Shown here: positions 15,612-21,574 of the stretch, in pieces | Position numbering within the stretch: position 1 is the first letter of the stretch | How the letters are laid out: each line of letters opens with the position of its first letter | Virus record (IMG/VR): IMGVR_UViG_3300021368_000448 | Span: 1-29,581 of that record | From: a virus | DNA length: 29,581 nucleotides | Reading direction: 5' to 3' (one strand) | Made by a program: the position numbers and the translations under genes | The notes under the pieces: generated by a model | Database searches by the model: none | What the model was told of the DNA's origin: nothing | What the model saw: the letters and a program-made list of their open reading frames with translations, nothing else

Positions 15612-15886
15612 GTGGTGACTGGAGATACAATGATGACCGGATGCAACTTCGAGCATCAGTCTTCTGGGCTCTGCAGCATCACTTAGATGAACATACTAGA
15701 GCAGTTTATGAGTTTTGCCATGATTGGGTAAGTCAAGGCAATCAAAATATTGATAACATTGAATTTTATTTTCAGGAGTATCTACACGATGATCACGACA
15801 CGAATGTTAAAAAACTTGAGAAATGTCTTCTCGCCGATTCTGGTGAGCAGTATGCTGATCGCCCCTGGGATCGCAGACCCGATTGA
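15608..15886 (+). CDS. Small helical C-x2-W-x3-G family protein, 92 aa (paralogue 2) with overprinted tail
   Basis: The core MSGDWRYNDDRMQLRASVFW through YEFCHDWVSQGNQNIDNIEF YFQEYL parallels the preceding gene in the C-x2-W-x3-G...Y pattern (shown here as two joined pieces). Unlike both paralogues, which end just after the aromatic helix, this one carries about 30 extra residues (DDHDTNVKKLEKCLLADSGE, then QYADRPWDRRPD). These are encoded in the 98-nt overlap with the secreted peptidase gene in another frame. The tail may be a by-product of overprinting. The core is credible; the importance of the tail is not known. Confidence 0.6.
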   Translation: MSGDWRYNDDRMQLRASVFWALQHHLDEHTRAVYEFCHDWVSQGNQNIDNIEFYFQEYLHDDHDTNVKKLEKCLLADSGEQYADRPWDRRPD

Positions 15887-16481
15887 AGATCACCAATACA
15901 ATACCATGCATTCTATGGGATGTATGCTTTTGCAAGACTGCACCGATCATGTCAAAGAAATCAAATCAATTGAAGATCTGGCTGCTGAGATCAATGATGT
16001 TGATTATGATTATGTGTCTGATGAGTTTAATTCTCTCCTCAGATCACTTAATGCAGTCGGAGTTAAAGTTTTTCTAGCAGACGAACGATACTTCCCAACA
16101 CAGCATCGTGGGGTCTATCATACCGTCAGCAATAACTTCTATCTGAACAGGAACTTCATGGGTAGTCCTTCTACTCTGATGGCAGTGATGCGTCATGAAG
16201 GATGGCACGCAGCACAGGATTGTATGGCAGGTACTATTGATAATAGTATGATTGCTATCATTGTGCCTGAAGAAAAAGTTCCTATGCTCTGGCGTGAAAT
16301 GGTCAAGCGTACCTATCCTAAGTCTGCACAACCCTGGGAAGCAGAAGCATCCTGGGCAGGTCGCACAGAAGGTATGACTGCTGCTGCTCTTAAGTCCTGT
16401 GCTGCAGGCACTATGTGGACTGATTATGAACCCACTCCAATGACCCGCGAGTGGTTGGTCAAGAACGGATATCTTAAATGA
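15789..16481 (+). CDS. Secreted HExxH metallopeptidase-like protein
   Basis: This 230-aa protein has an N-terminal signal sequence (MLKNLRNVFSPILVSSMLIA, cleavage expected after APGIA) and a mature domain with LMAVMRHEGWHAAQDC. H136-E-G-W-H140 is a textbook zinc site, and a WEAEASWA segment at residues 183-190 offers a likely third ligand Glu. Six cysteines (C45, C51, C145, C204 among them) suit an oxidising periplasm. It would be a gluzincin-type peptidase acting outside the cytoplasm, perhaps on host envelope proteins. ATG 15789 follows AGGAG by ten bases; ATG 15804 is an alternative. The signal peptide is encoded inside the overlap with the preceding gene. Confidence 0.72.
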   Translation: MITTRMLKNLRNVFSPILVSSMLIAPGIADPIEDHQYNTMHSMGCMLLQDCTDHVKEIKSIEDLAAEINDVDYDYVSDEFNSLLRSLNAVGVKVFLADERYFPTQHRGVYHTVSNNFYLNRNFMGSPSTLMAVMRHEGWHAAQDCMAGTIDNSMIAIIVPEEKVPMLWREMVKRTYPKSAQPWEAEASWAGRTEGMTAAALKSCAAGTMWTDYEPTPMTREWLVKNGYLK

Positions 16482-16720
16482 ACTTTCTAATCGCTGCTTT
16501 AGCACCTGTATTCATTACAAGTCCAATCACTGAGAAACCAGTTCAGGTTCCTCCTATTGTTGTTCAGAGATGTCAGACTATTATGGAGTTTGATGTCTAT
16601 AAAGAAAACAAGTCAGAGATTGAAGAACTAAGAACCCTTGATTGTTATTACATGAATATGGGACACTATAGTCTCCCTTACGATCTTTACTTTCCAAAAG
16701 AAAGGTATCCACGGCGCTAA
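16478..16720 (+). CDS. Small secreted or membrane-attached protein, 80 aa
   Basis: The product starts with a short hydrophobic N-terminus (MNFLIAALAPVFITSPITEK) that could be a weak signal peptide or anchor. It goes on with a Cys-containing region (VVQRCQTIMEFDVYKENKSE, TLDCYYMNMGHYSLPYDLYF) and a basic tail (ERYPRR). Two Cys could form one disulfide. It is coupled to the HEGWH peptidase by an ATGA overlap, which hints at a shared envelope role. Not recognised. The stop overlaps a late-promoter-like CTAAATA. Confidence 0.62.
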   Translation: MNFLIAALAPVFITSPITEKPVQVPPIVVQRCQTIMEFDVYKENKSEIEELRTLDCYYMNMGHYSLPYDLYFPKERYPRR

Positions 16721-16723
16721 ATA
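16717..16723 (+). promoter_or_regulatory. Possible late promoter (CTAAATA)
   Basis: CTAAATA overlaps the stop of the 80-aa gene and precedes the ATG at 16747 by 23 nt. It is one of four CTAAATA-type sites located in an intergenic gap, here before a membrane-protein operon. Confidence 0.4.
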
Positions 16724-16746
16724 AAACTGCCTGACCACCTACCTAA

Positions 16747-17187
16747 ATGCCAGAAGAAGTAAAGAAGGAAGAACCTAAAAAGAAAGGTCCTCTTGGAAAA
16801 CTGAAGGAGAAAATCGATGATCCTGAAGAGAAACTAGAAGCACTTTCTACACTGGTCAGACTTGGTATTCTTATTTGGAGTGGAGGTATTCTCACACTCG
16901 CATATATCAAACTCCCAGCAGCACTAGGTATTCCTGAACAGAAGCTTGATCCAACTTTCATTGCATCTGTCTTTACTGGTGTTCTAGCAACTTTCGGAGT
17001 TCAAACTGCTAAGAAGGGTGCTAATGGTGGTGGTGCAAATGGTAGCAGCATAACTAAAGCAGATTTGCAAAAACTTATTGATGCCGCCTCTCAAACTGCA
17101 CCTTCTCAAACGATCAGGATCGAGCAAGGACCAATCAAAATTGCAGGAGTTGGTGATGGAGAACCCCCAGTCAAACCAACCATTTAA
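16747..17187 (+). CDS. Conserved cyanophage membrane protein (holin candidate), 146 aa
   Basis: The protein begins with a Lys/Glu-rich segment (MPEEVKKEEPKKKGPLGKLK). It then has two hydrophobic segments at about residues 33-53 (LSTLVRLGILIWSGGILTLA) and 72-86 (FIASVFTGVLATFGV), followed by a Gly-rich, soluble C-terminus. Two spans with charged ends is a common class II holin plan, and the gene lies downstream of the SleB-like lysin. That is context, not proof. The protein type is widely conserved in T4-like cyanophages as I recall. The next gene starts 32 nt inside its end, behind AGGAG. Confidence 0.65.
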   Translation: MPEEVKKEEPKKKGPLGKLKEKIDDPEEKLEALSTLVRLGILIWSGGILTLAYIKLPAALGIPEQKLDPTFIASVFTGVLATFGVQTAKKGANGGGANGSSITKADLQKLIDAASQTAPSQTIRIEQGPIKIAGVGDGEPPVKPTI

Positions 17188-17710
17188 GTGGGTGGTATTA
17201 AGTGTGGGCACGCTGTTTGGCGTTGCCCACATTGGTGTATTAGGACACCTGATAAACAAGAATGACCTTCCAGTCATAAACCTGCCTGTAGGAGATTACA
17301 CTTCTTATAGTGTTGAGGCGGGTAAAGATGGATATAAAATTAAATACAATGCGAACGATCCTAAGGTTATGGGGATTCGCAAACACGTAGATAAGAACAA
17401 TGGGTTCTTTGGTATTGGAGGAAACTCAAATATTACGACAGAAGAAGAATATACAATGGATGGAGGAAAACATCTCCAGGGTGGTGGTGAAAAAAAGTTA
17501 ACTGCTCAAAACCTAGAATGTATCAAAGCGGAGGGCGCTGGAGAATCAACGGGAGGTCTGATAGGTGCTAGTGCCGCTGCTGGTGTAGCACCCGTATTTG
17601 CTGGTATTCCATATGTTGGATGGTTGATATCTGGATGGGCAGTATTGTTTGGACAGCAGCAGGGTGCTGAGATTGGTGGAGAGGTAGCAACTATGTTGAA
17701 GGATTGTTGA
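17156..17710 (+). CDS. Conserved cyanophage membrane-associated protein, 184 aa
   Basis: Start ATG 17156 is preceded by AGGAG six bases upstream, which decides it over earlier ATGs. A first hydrophobic segment (WVVLSVGTLFGVAHIGVLGH) lies near residues 12-32 and acts as an anchor. The middle is polar (YSVEAGKDGYKIKYNANDPK). A second Gly/Ala-rich membrane segment (STGGLIGASAAAGVAPVFAG to IPYVGWLISGWAVLFG) lies near residues 130-170. The C-terminus ends in Cys. The stop overlaps the next ATG. Possible roles include membrane pore or channel formation; unproven. Confidence 0.65.
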   Translation: MENPQSNQPFKWVVLSVGTLFGVAHIGVLGHLINKNDLPVINLPVGDYTSYSVEAGKDGYKIKYNANDPKVMGIRKHVDKNNGFFGIGGNSNITTEEEYTMDGGKHLQGGGEKKLTAQNLECIKAEGAGESTGGLIGASAAAGVAPVFAGIPYVGWLISGWAVLFGQQQGAEIGGEVATMLKDC

Positions 17711-18021
17711 TGGATCCTACACAACCAGTTTGGGAAATATTTGTTATGATACTCTTACTTCTCATAGGAGTCTCATATTCGATTGTCTATATAATGAGAT
17801 ATGATGATAAGCATGATGACCACATTATTAGCACAAGCGAGCTTGAACTTGAACGACGCATGGAACATGAGTTGGGGGGAGGGGATTCAGTTCCTCCTGA
17901 TGCTGACGTTCCTGTATTGGGTGAAGAAGAGAATGGATCTACACTTTGTAAAGAAGACAGCGAAGACGACAGTCTACAGAGTCAAGTTGGAGGAATAGTG
18001 TATGAGCGATCTGACGAATAA
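17710..18021 (+). CDS. Membrane protein with N-terminal anchor (outer frame of a nested pair), 103 aa
   Basis: The gene starts in a TGATG overlap with the previous stop. An N-terminal transmembrane helix (WEIFVMILLLLIGVSYSIVY, about residues 8-28) is followed by charged, His/Asp/Glu-rich sequence (RYDDKHDDHIISTSELELER). The last third (GDSVPPDADVPVLGEEENGS onwards) is acidic and lies over a second ORF in another frame (17813-17998). Its end overlaps the next gene by 20 nt. The N-terminal half looks genuine; the C-terminal third may be a by-product of the overlapped frame. Spanin-like (i-spanin) topology is a possibility. Confidence 0.5.
   Translation: MDPTQPVWEIFVMILLLLIGVSYSIVYIMRYDDKHDDHIISTSELELERRMEHELGGGDSVPPDADVPVLGEEENGSTLCKEDSEDDSLQSQVGGIVYERSDE
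17813..17998 (+). CDS. Nested membrane protein in another frame, 61 aa
   Basis: This ORF lies wholly inside 17710-18021 but in the +1 frame. The product (MMTTLLAQASLNLNDAWNMS, then a span WGEGIQFLLMLTFLYWV at about residues 21-37, then a basic tail KKRMDLHFVKKTAKTTVYRV) reads as a real single-pass protein. It ends three bases before the next start, and its last codons provide the GGAGGA ribosome site for that gene. That tight packing favours it. It has no clear Shine-Dalgarno sequence of its own, so coupling to the outer gene or frameshifting at the G-run (17874-17884) is possible. Confidence 0.5.
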   Translation: MMTTLLAQASLNLNDAWNMSWGEGIQFLLMLTFLYWVKKRMDLHFVKKTAKTTVYRVKLEE

Positions 18022-18376
18022 GGATGCTGAACAGGACTCCAAACTTGCAGTATTAGAAAGCAAGATTGAAAGTTATCGTGAAAGAATTCATGCTCTTGAA
18101 GCAGAGACATCAAATGTTTCTGTTATTGATAGTACTCTAGAGAATGCTATTCGTCGTATTGAAATGGTCCATAGTCGTATAGATAAGACTGAGGAAAAAC
18201 TCAAAGAACTTAGTAATGAATTGCGTGGAAGAATCCGTAAAGCAGAAATGTGGATTGCAGGGGCTGGTGCAGTTATTGCAGCAGCAACAACAATTATAGG
18301 AATTGCCGTATCAGTAGAATCACAGGAGATGAATCATGGGAGCAATGACCCCACCAAGCAGGAAATCCTGCTATAA
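18002..18376 (+). CDS. Coiled-coil protein with C-terminal membrane anchor, 124 aa (second XhlA-like)
   Basis: A GGAGGA ribosome site seven bases upstream marks ATG 18002. Residues 1-75 form a coiled coil (KLAVLESKIESYRERIHALE; IEMVHSRIDKTEEKLKELSN). Then comes one membrane helix (MWIAGAGAVIAAATTIIGIA) and a polar tail (SVESQEMNHGSNDPTKQE). The plan repeats that of 7470-7877, although the sequences have clearly diverged. Proteins like this often work with holins or bridge membrane and virion. It overlaps the nuclease gene start by 41 nt. Function inferred from layout only. Confidence 0.68.
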   Translation: MSDLTNKDAEQDSKLAVLESKIESYRERIHALEAETSNVSVIDSTLENAIRRIEMVHSRIDKTEEKLKELSNELRGRIRKAEMWIAGAGAVIAAATTIIGIAVSVESQEMNHGSNDPTKQEILL

Positions 18377-18803
18377 CTTTAGAGTAATTAAAATTAACAG
18401 GGTAGTCGATGGCGATACTATTGACGTTACTATTGATCTCGGGTTTGATCTATACAAGAAAGAAAGAGTTAGAGTTGCAGGAATTGATACGCCGGAGAAA
18501 AGGACCCGTGATCTTGAAGAGAAGGCGTTAGGTATTGATGCTACAAACTGGTTAAAGGAAAAACTAGATGGTGCTATCAAAGGAGACGATGACCTTATTA
18601 TCAGAACAGAGTTGGTTGGTGGTATGGGTAAGTATGGTCGTCTCCTTGGTTGGTTATATGTTGGAGACGGCACAATCTCGTTAAACGAACAAATGATTAC
18701 CGCAGGATATGCCTGGGAATATGATGGCGGAACAAAGAACAAAAACTTTGAGGAACTTCGTGAGATTAGGCGTAGACTTGGTACGCTAGTTGAGGCAGAT
18801 TAA
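18336..18803 (+). CDS. Thermonuclease-like nuclease (SNase family)
   Basis: This 155-aa protein has the staphylococcal nuclease fold. Near residues 24-28 is VDGDTI with the Ca-ligand Asp D27. RVRVAGIDTPE supplies R46, D51 and E54, and GKYGRLLGWLYVGD supplies R102. These correspond to SNase D21, R35, D40, E43 and R87, so the site is complete. No signal peptide is visible, so it would act in the infected cytoplasm, perhaps on host DNA or RNA. AGGAG is seven bases before ATG 18336. It overlaps the coiled-coil gene by 41 nt. The C-terminus is charged (EIRRRLGTLVEAD). Confidence 0.9.
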   Translation: MGAMTPPSRKSCYNFRVIKINRVVDGDTIDVTIDLGFDLYKKERVRVAGIDTPEKRTRDLEEKALGIDATNWLKEKLDGAIKGDDDLIIRTELVGGMGKYGRLLGWLYVGDGTISLNEQMITAGYAWEYDGGTKNKNFEELREIRRRLGTLVEAD

Positions 18804-18833
18804 TGAACATTGCAATCTTACTTTAGGAGAACT

Positions 18834-19079
18834 ATGCAAAAAGTAATCAACATCCTTTCCCTCATATCTTTTGTAGGGGTCGCTGGTATTGTCGGCGGTG
18901 GAGCTTATGTTTATACTCAAAAAGATGCCATCATCGATGGCGTCAAAAAACAGGTAATGGAAGCTGCTGTAAATGGTGTCTCTGACGCTCTTCCAGGAAT
19001 GTTGGACGGTGCTGTGCCTGCTCTTCCTGAGACGACTGGTGGAGTAATCCCTTCATTACCCTCTACGCCTGGTTTCTGA
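18834..19079 (+). CDS. Small conserved cyanophage membrane-anchored protein, 81 aa
   Basis: TTTAGGAG four bases before ATG 18834 fixes the start. The product has a membrane or signal segment (VINILSLISFVGVAGIVGGG), then AYVYTQKDAIIDGVKKQVME and a Pro/Leu/Gly-rich tail (ALPGMLDGAVPALPETTGGV, then IPSLPSTPGF). It has no Cys, so it is not a lipoprotein, and the lack of an AxA site suggests an uncleaved anchor. I recall this shape in other cyanophages near the same gene that follows at 19234. Function unknown. Confidence 0.7.
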   Translation: MQKVINILSLISFVGVAGIVGGGAYVYTQKDAIIDGVKKQVMEAAVNGVSDALPGMLDGAVPALPETTGGVIPSLPSTPGF

Positions 19080-19095
19080 AAATCTGGTGAGTCGT

Positions 19096-19120
19096 GTTAA
19101 ATAGCTCAGAATTATTTAAC
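19096..19120 (+). repeat. 8-bp inverted repeat before the 36-aa gene
   Basis: GTTAAATA and TATTTAAC are perfect inverted copies around a 9-nt loop (GCTCAGAAT). The repeat ends three bases before the ATG at 19124. It contains TTAAATA, close to the late-promoter core, on both strands. It may be a small RNA hairpin or an operator. No T-run follows. Confidence 0.5.
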
Positions 19121-19123
19121 ACT

Positions 19124-19234
19124 ATGACTTCATCATACAGAAAAGCTGCGAAGAGAGAAGCAGCACAGACCTTTGGTCTTTATGTATTCTTTCATTCAAT
19201 CTGGACTTCGGTATTTGACTTTTTTAATGACTAA
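19124..19234 (+). CDS. 36-aa hypothetical peptide
   Basis: The product is MTSSYRKAAKREAAQTFGLY followed by VFFHSIWTSVFDFFND. The first half is basic and the second half aromatic and hydrophobic, like a peptide that lies on or inserts in a membrane. Its stop overlaps the next ATG by one base (TAATG), which is the usual coupling in this genome. It has no clear Shine-Dalgarno sequence and lies behind the inverted repeat, so it could be translated through a structured leader. Modest confidence because of its size. Confidence 0.5.
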   Translation: MTSSYRKAAKREAAQTFGLYVFFHSIWTSVFDFFND

Positions 19235-19920
19235 TGGATATACCCAATATTGGAATTAGAAACATAGATGTTGATGATGTAAGTGTTCCAAACTGGATGC
19301 TTACACCACCAACTATCTCACCTTATGCTCCTGTAACTACACAGGTGGGAGTTCCAATTATTGATATACCAGGATGTGTTGAATCGCACCTTGATAATGA
19401 TAAGGGCACTAATGATAATCTGGTAGGGGATGACCCTAAGGGTGCCAGAGTGTTTTGTGATGGTAATATGCCATCGTTTAGTCCATTGGACTTTACGCCA
19501 GAGAACATGACTATCACTAAACCTACTGCAATTCCTAAGGTTCCCCCACCACCAGAACCGCCTGTTCCAGAAACACCAGAACTTCCAAAACCACCTGTTC
19601 AGACTGTCGTGGTTGAGGAACAACCAGAACCTGAACCAGAGATACCCTGGGTAGACAAATACTTACCTGCACCAGAAGCAGCGACTACAACTGCTGCTAT
19701 TGCTGTGGTTGCTACTACTTCTGCTTTGTTAGCGAAACCATTAGCAGATATTCTGCTAAAAGTGATTAAACCAGCAATCAAAAAAGTTCTTACTAAGATA
19801 TCAAAACTTAGGGGGAAGAAAATTGCAGTCCTCTCCTCAGGGGAGCGCCGAGCAGAGCAGCGTCAGAGAAACCATGCAATTCGCGATTTGCGCTCTGTTC
19901 TCCCCCGGAAGAAGGGATAG
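19234..19920 (+). CDS. Conserved cyanophage structural-type protein with Pro-rich linker, 228 aa
   Basis: The product begins MDIPNIGIRNIDVDDVSVPN. It has a conserved region (VGVPIIDIPGCVESHLDNDK, GARVFCDGNMPSFSPLDFTP) with two Cys. A Pro/Glu linker occupies about residues 100-140 (PPPPEPPVPETPELPKPPV). Then comes an Ala/Thr membrane-like segment (ATTTAAIAVVATTSALLAKP) and a strongly basic tail (KPAIKKVLTKISKLRGKKIA to RHAIRDL-type sequence). I recall this family from cyanophage genomes. Its last 113 nt overlap the minus-strand gene end to end. Particle or membrane location is unclear. Confidence 0.68.
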   Translation: MDIPNIGIRNIDVDDVSVPNWMLTPPTISPYAPVTTQVGVPIIDIPGCVESHLDNDKGTNDNLVGDDPKGARVFCDGNMPSFSPLDFTPENMTITKPTAIPKVPPPPEPPVPETPELPKPPVQTVVVEEQPEPEPEIPWVDKYLPAPEAATTTAAIAVVATTSALLAKPLADILLKVIKPAIKKVLTKISKLRGKKIAVLSSGERRAEQRQRNHAIRDLRSVLPRKKG

Positions 19921-20695
19921 TGTGCCTGTGAGGCATAACAGTATTTACATTATTAACCACAACATCAGCACAGATTGCTGCGAAAGGACTTTTAGGGTGG
20001 AAGTAAATACCCTGTTTCATTAAGTCGCCGCAGTTCTTAAGTCTAGCGATTTCAAAATCCAATCTCTTATTGGCAGTTAGTTGTTGCTGCAGAGCAATCT
20101 GAGTTGCTGCTGCTTTTTTACATTGATCTTGTAATTTTTTATCTAATGGACTAGACCAAGTAGCACTAAAACCAACAGAGAGACTGGTATTATTCTTTTG
20201 ACCAGTTCTTGTAGGAACATTATATAAGATGTCTCCTGGATTGTCTGGAGCACCATCTTCATCTAAGTCTCTCATATCATAGACTGGAGAATCAAAGTAA
20301 GCTTCATAGGGGTTCTGCATTGATACAGCACCCGTCACATATGGAGTGAAGTTTACTGTAGGTCCCTGACATTGAATACCTCCACCATATGTGTTGGTGA
20401 TATACGGTCCCTGTAAAACTTGGATTGCTTGATTGGTGACAGACCCAGAAGAATTAGCAACAGGGGCAGCAGTAGCGGAAACGCCGCCAACAGTTTCAGC
20501 ATAAGAAGGTGTTGCGAAGAGTAGAGATATTATTGCTGGAAGATACTTGTAGTATCGGTTACGCTTGTGACTTCCGTTGTTCTTTGAATTATTGTGTGAT
20601 TGCTTAAACCTGGACCAGATACTGTTTCTGTGAACTGAAACGCTTGACCTGGTGTTGACTGTCTGAATGTTGGGGTTGACGATATTCCTTTCCAT
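19808..20695 (-). CDS. Secreted conserved cyanophage protein, start codon uncertain
   Basis: The mature part is well formed: AETVGGVSATAAPVANSSGS, VTNQAIQVLQGPYITNTYGG, then a Cys (GIQCQGPTVNFTP). An Asp-rich turn (MRDLDEDGAPDNPGD) and a helical C-terminal half (QIALQQQLTANKRLDFEIAR) follow. The export signal is RNRYYKYLPAIISLLFATPS-YA. No ATG, GTG or TTG lies in frame close to it; the only ATG is at 20695, 60 residues upstream and inside the neighbouring gene. So either a long N-terminus, an unusual start, or a -1 shift from the upstream frame is needed. The 3' end overlaps the plus-strand gene by 113 nt. Confidence 0.75.
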   Translation of the reverse strand: MERNIVNPNIQTVNTRSSVSVHRNSIWSRFKQSHNNSKNNGSHKRNRYYKYLPAIISLLFATPSYAETVGGVSATAAPVANSSGSVTNQAIQVLQGPYITNTYGGGIQCQGPTVNFTPYVTGAVSMQNPYEAYFDSPVYDMRDLDEDGAPDNPGDILYNVPTRTGQKNNTSLSVGFSATWSSPLDKKLQDQCKKAAATQIALQQQLTANKRLDFEIARLKNCGDLMKQGIYFHPKSPFAAICADVVVNNVNTVMPHRHTIPSSGGEQSANRELHGFSDAALLGAPLRRGLQFSSP

Positions 20696-20979
20696 GATGA
20701 ACTCACTCCATTAATATTTACATTGATGTTGCTCGTGGAAGGACTTAATGTTCCACTGGTTGGTTCAACACCACTTCCAGTTACTGAATATTGATATCCA
20801 GTATTATAATCCATGCTGTTTATAGTCTCAGTCACCTTTGAAGTCGTCTCTGTGTGACTGGTCATCGATCCCTGTGTGAAGTTTGGGACAACGGGGACTG
20901 CTAGAGCGGTGGCATTTGTATATAGGATTGCCACCACACACGTTGCAATAGACCAGTTTATCTTTCCAAAACGGGTCAT
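20530..20979 (-). CDS. Secreted Ser/Thr-rich protein, 149 aa (paralogue of next gene)
   Basis: The product has a signal peptide (INWSIATCVVAILYTNATAL, cleavage near ALAVP). The mature chain is rich in Ser, Thr and Gly (GYQYSVTGSGVEPTSGTLSP). Segments YSVTGSG, then SGTLS, then GQAFQFTETVSG line up with the upstream gene's FSVSGSG, GGSLS and GDAFSYSNSFTAG, so the two are diverged copies. A few Cys are absent from the mature part. Beta-rich, secreted or surface-exposed. It overlaps the downstream minus gene and begins 11 nt after its upstream paralogue. The exact role is unknown. Confidence 0.7.
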   Translation of the reverse strand: MTRFGKINWSIATCVVAILYTNATALAVPVVPNFTQGSMTSHTETTSKVTETINSMDYNTGYQYSVTGSGVEPTSGTLSPSTSNINVNINGVSSSWKGISSTPTFRQSTPGQAFQFTETVSGPGLSNHTIIQRTTEVTSVTDTTSIFQQ

Positions 20980-20990
20980 TACGAGGGTCC

Positions 20991-21500
20991 TCAGTCAATT
21001 ACAGTAATTTCAGTTACGAACTGAGCAGTTACACTAGTACCAGCACCTTGAGTAGTGCCAGTAACTGCAAGACTATGATCTTGACCAATGGTGCCAGGAC
21101 TGCCACCACCACTGTAATCACCAGCAGTACCTGCCGTGTATATGGTGCTTACAGTTCCAGTTCCATTGGAAGCATCACCTGCAGTAAAAGAATTGCTGTA
21201 AGAGAATGCATCACCAGCAGTTGTTTGATATGCAGTTGAGAATGAACCTGCTGCTGCACCATTTGTAAGGGTGCCAAGACCACCAACAACTAAGTCTGCG
21301 GAAGAAAGGGAACCGCCAGAATCATCCATAGTTATTCCACTACCAGAAACAGAAAAACTATTTGCGGTTCTAGAAGTGATGGTTCTAGTGGGGTCTACAG
21401 TGTGTTGTAAACTTGATTGATGTCTAGTAACAAGTCCGCCAGCATTTGCTGCACCTGCGGTCATCAGAAGCATACCAAAAGCAATCCAAGATGCTTTCAT
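20991..21500 (-). CDS. Secreted Gly/Ser/Thr-rich protein, 169 aa (paralogue)
   Basis: The signal peptide is MKASWIAFGMLLMTAGAANA and the mature chain begins GGLVTRHQ. The rest is Gly, Ser, Thr and Ala (SFSVSGSGITMDDSGGSLSS, TSVTAQFVTEITVID) and is probably beta-strand repeats. It is the first gene of the minus-strand island. A CTAAATA late-type element is about 25 nt upstream on that strand. Shares motif order with 20530-20979. Secreted adhesin-like or virion-surface roles would fit, but no known domain is visible. Confidence 0.7.
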   Translation of the reverse strand: MKASWIAFGMLLMTAGAANAGGLVTRHQSSLQHTVDPTRTITSRTANSFSVSGSGITMDDSGGSLSSADLVVGGLGTLTNGAAAGSFSTAYQTTAGDAFSYSNSFTAGDASNGTGTVSTIYTAGTAGDYSGGGSPGTIGQDHSLAVTGTTQGAGTSVTAQFVTEITVID

Positions 21501-21525
21501 TTTTTTGACTAAGTACGATTGACTT

Positions 21526-21532
21526 TATTTAG
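21526..21532 (-). promoter_or_regulatory. Possible late promoter for the minus-strand island (CTAAATA)
   Basis: On the minus strand, CTAAATA lies 25 nt before the ATG of the first secreted gene (start at 21500). It abuts the plus-strand TTGACA of the tRNA promoter, so the two strands have adjacent late-type and host-type signals. Confidence 0.4.
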
Positions 21533-21533
21533 C

Positions 21534-21562
21534 TTGACACGGTTTGAGAAATAGGTTATACT
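21534..21562 (+). promoter_or_regulatory. Host-type sigma70 promoter for tRNA-Arg
   Basis: TTGACA (21534-21539) and TATACT (21557-21562) are separated by exactly 17 bases. Transcription would start a few bases before tRNA-Arg, at about 21569. This is a near-consensus early promoter readable by host RNA polymerase. Confidence 0.85.
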
Positions 21563-21574
21563 GGATACATTCAA

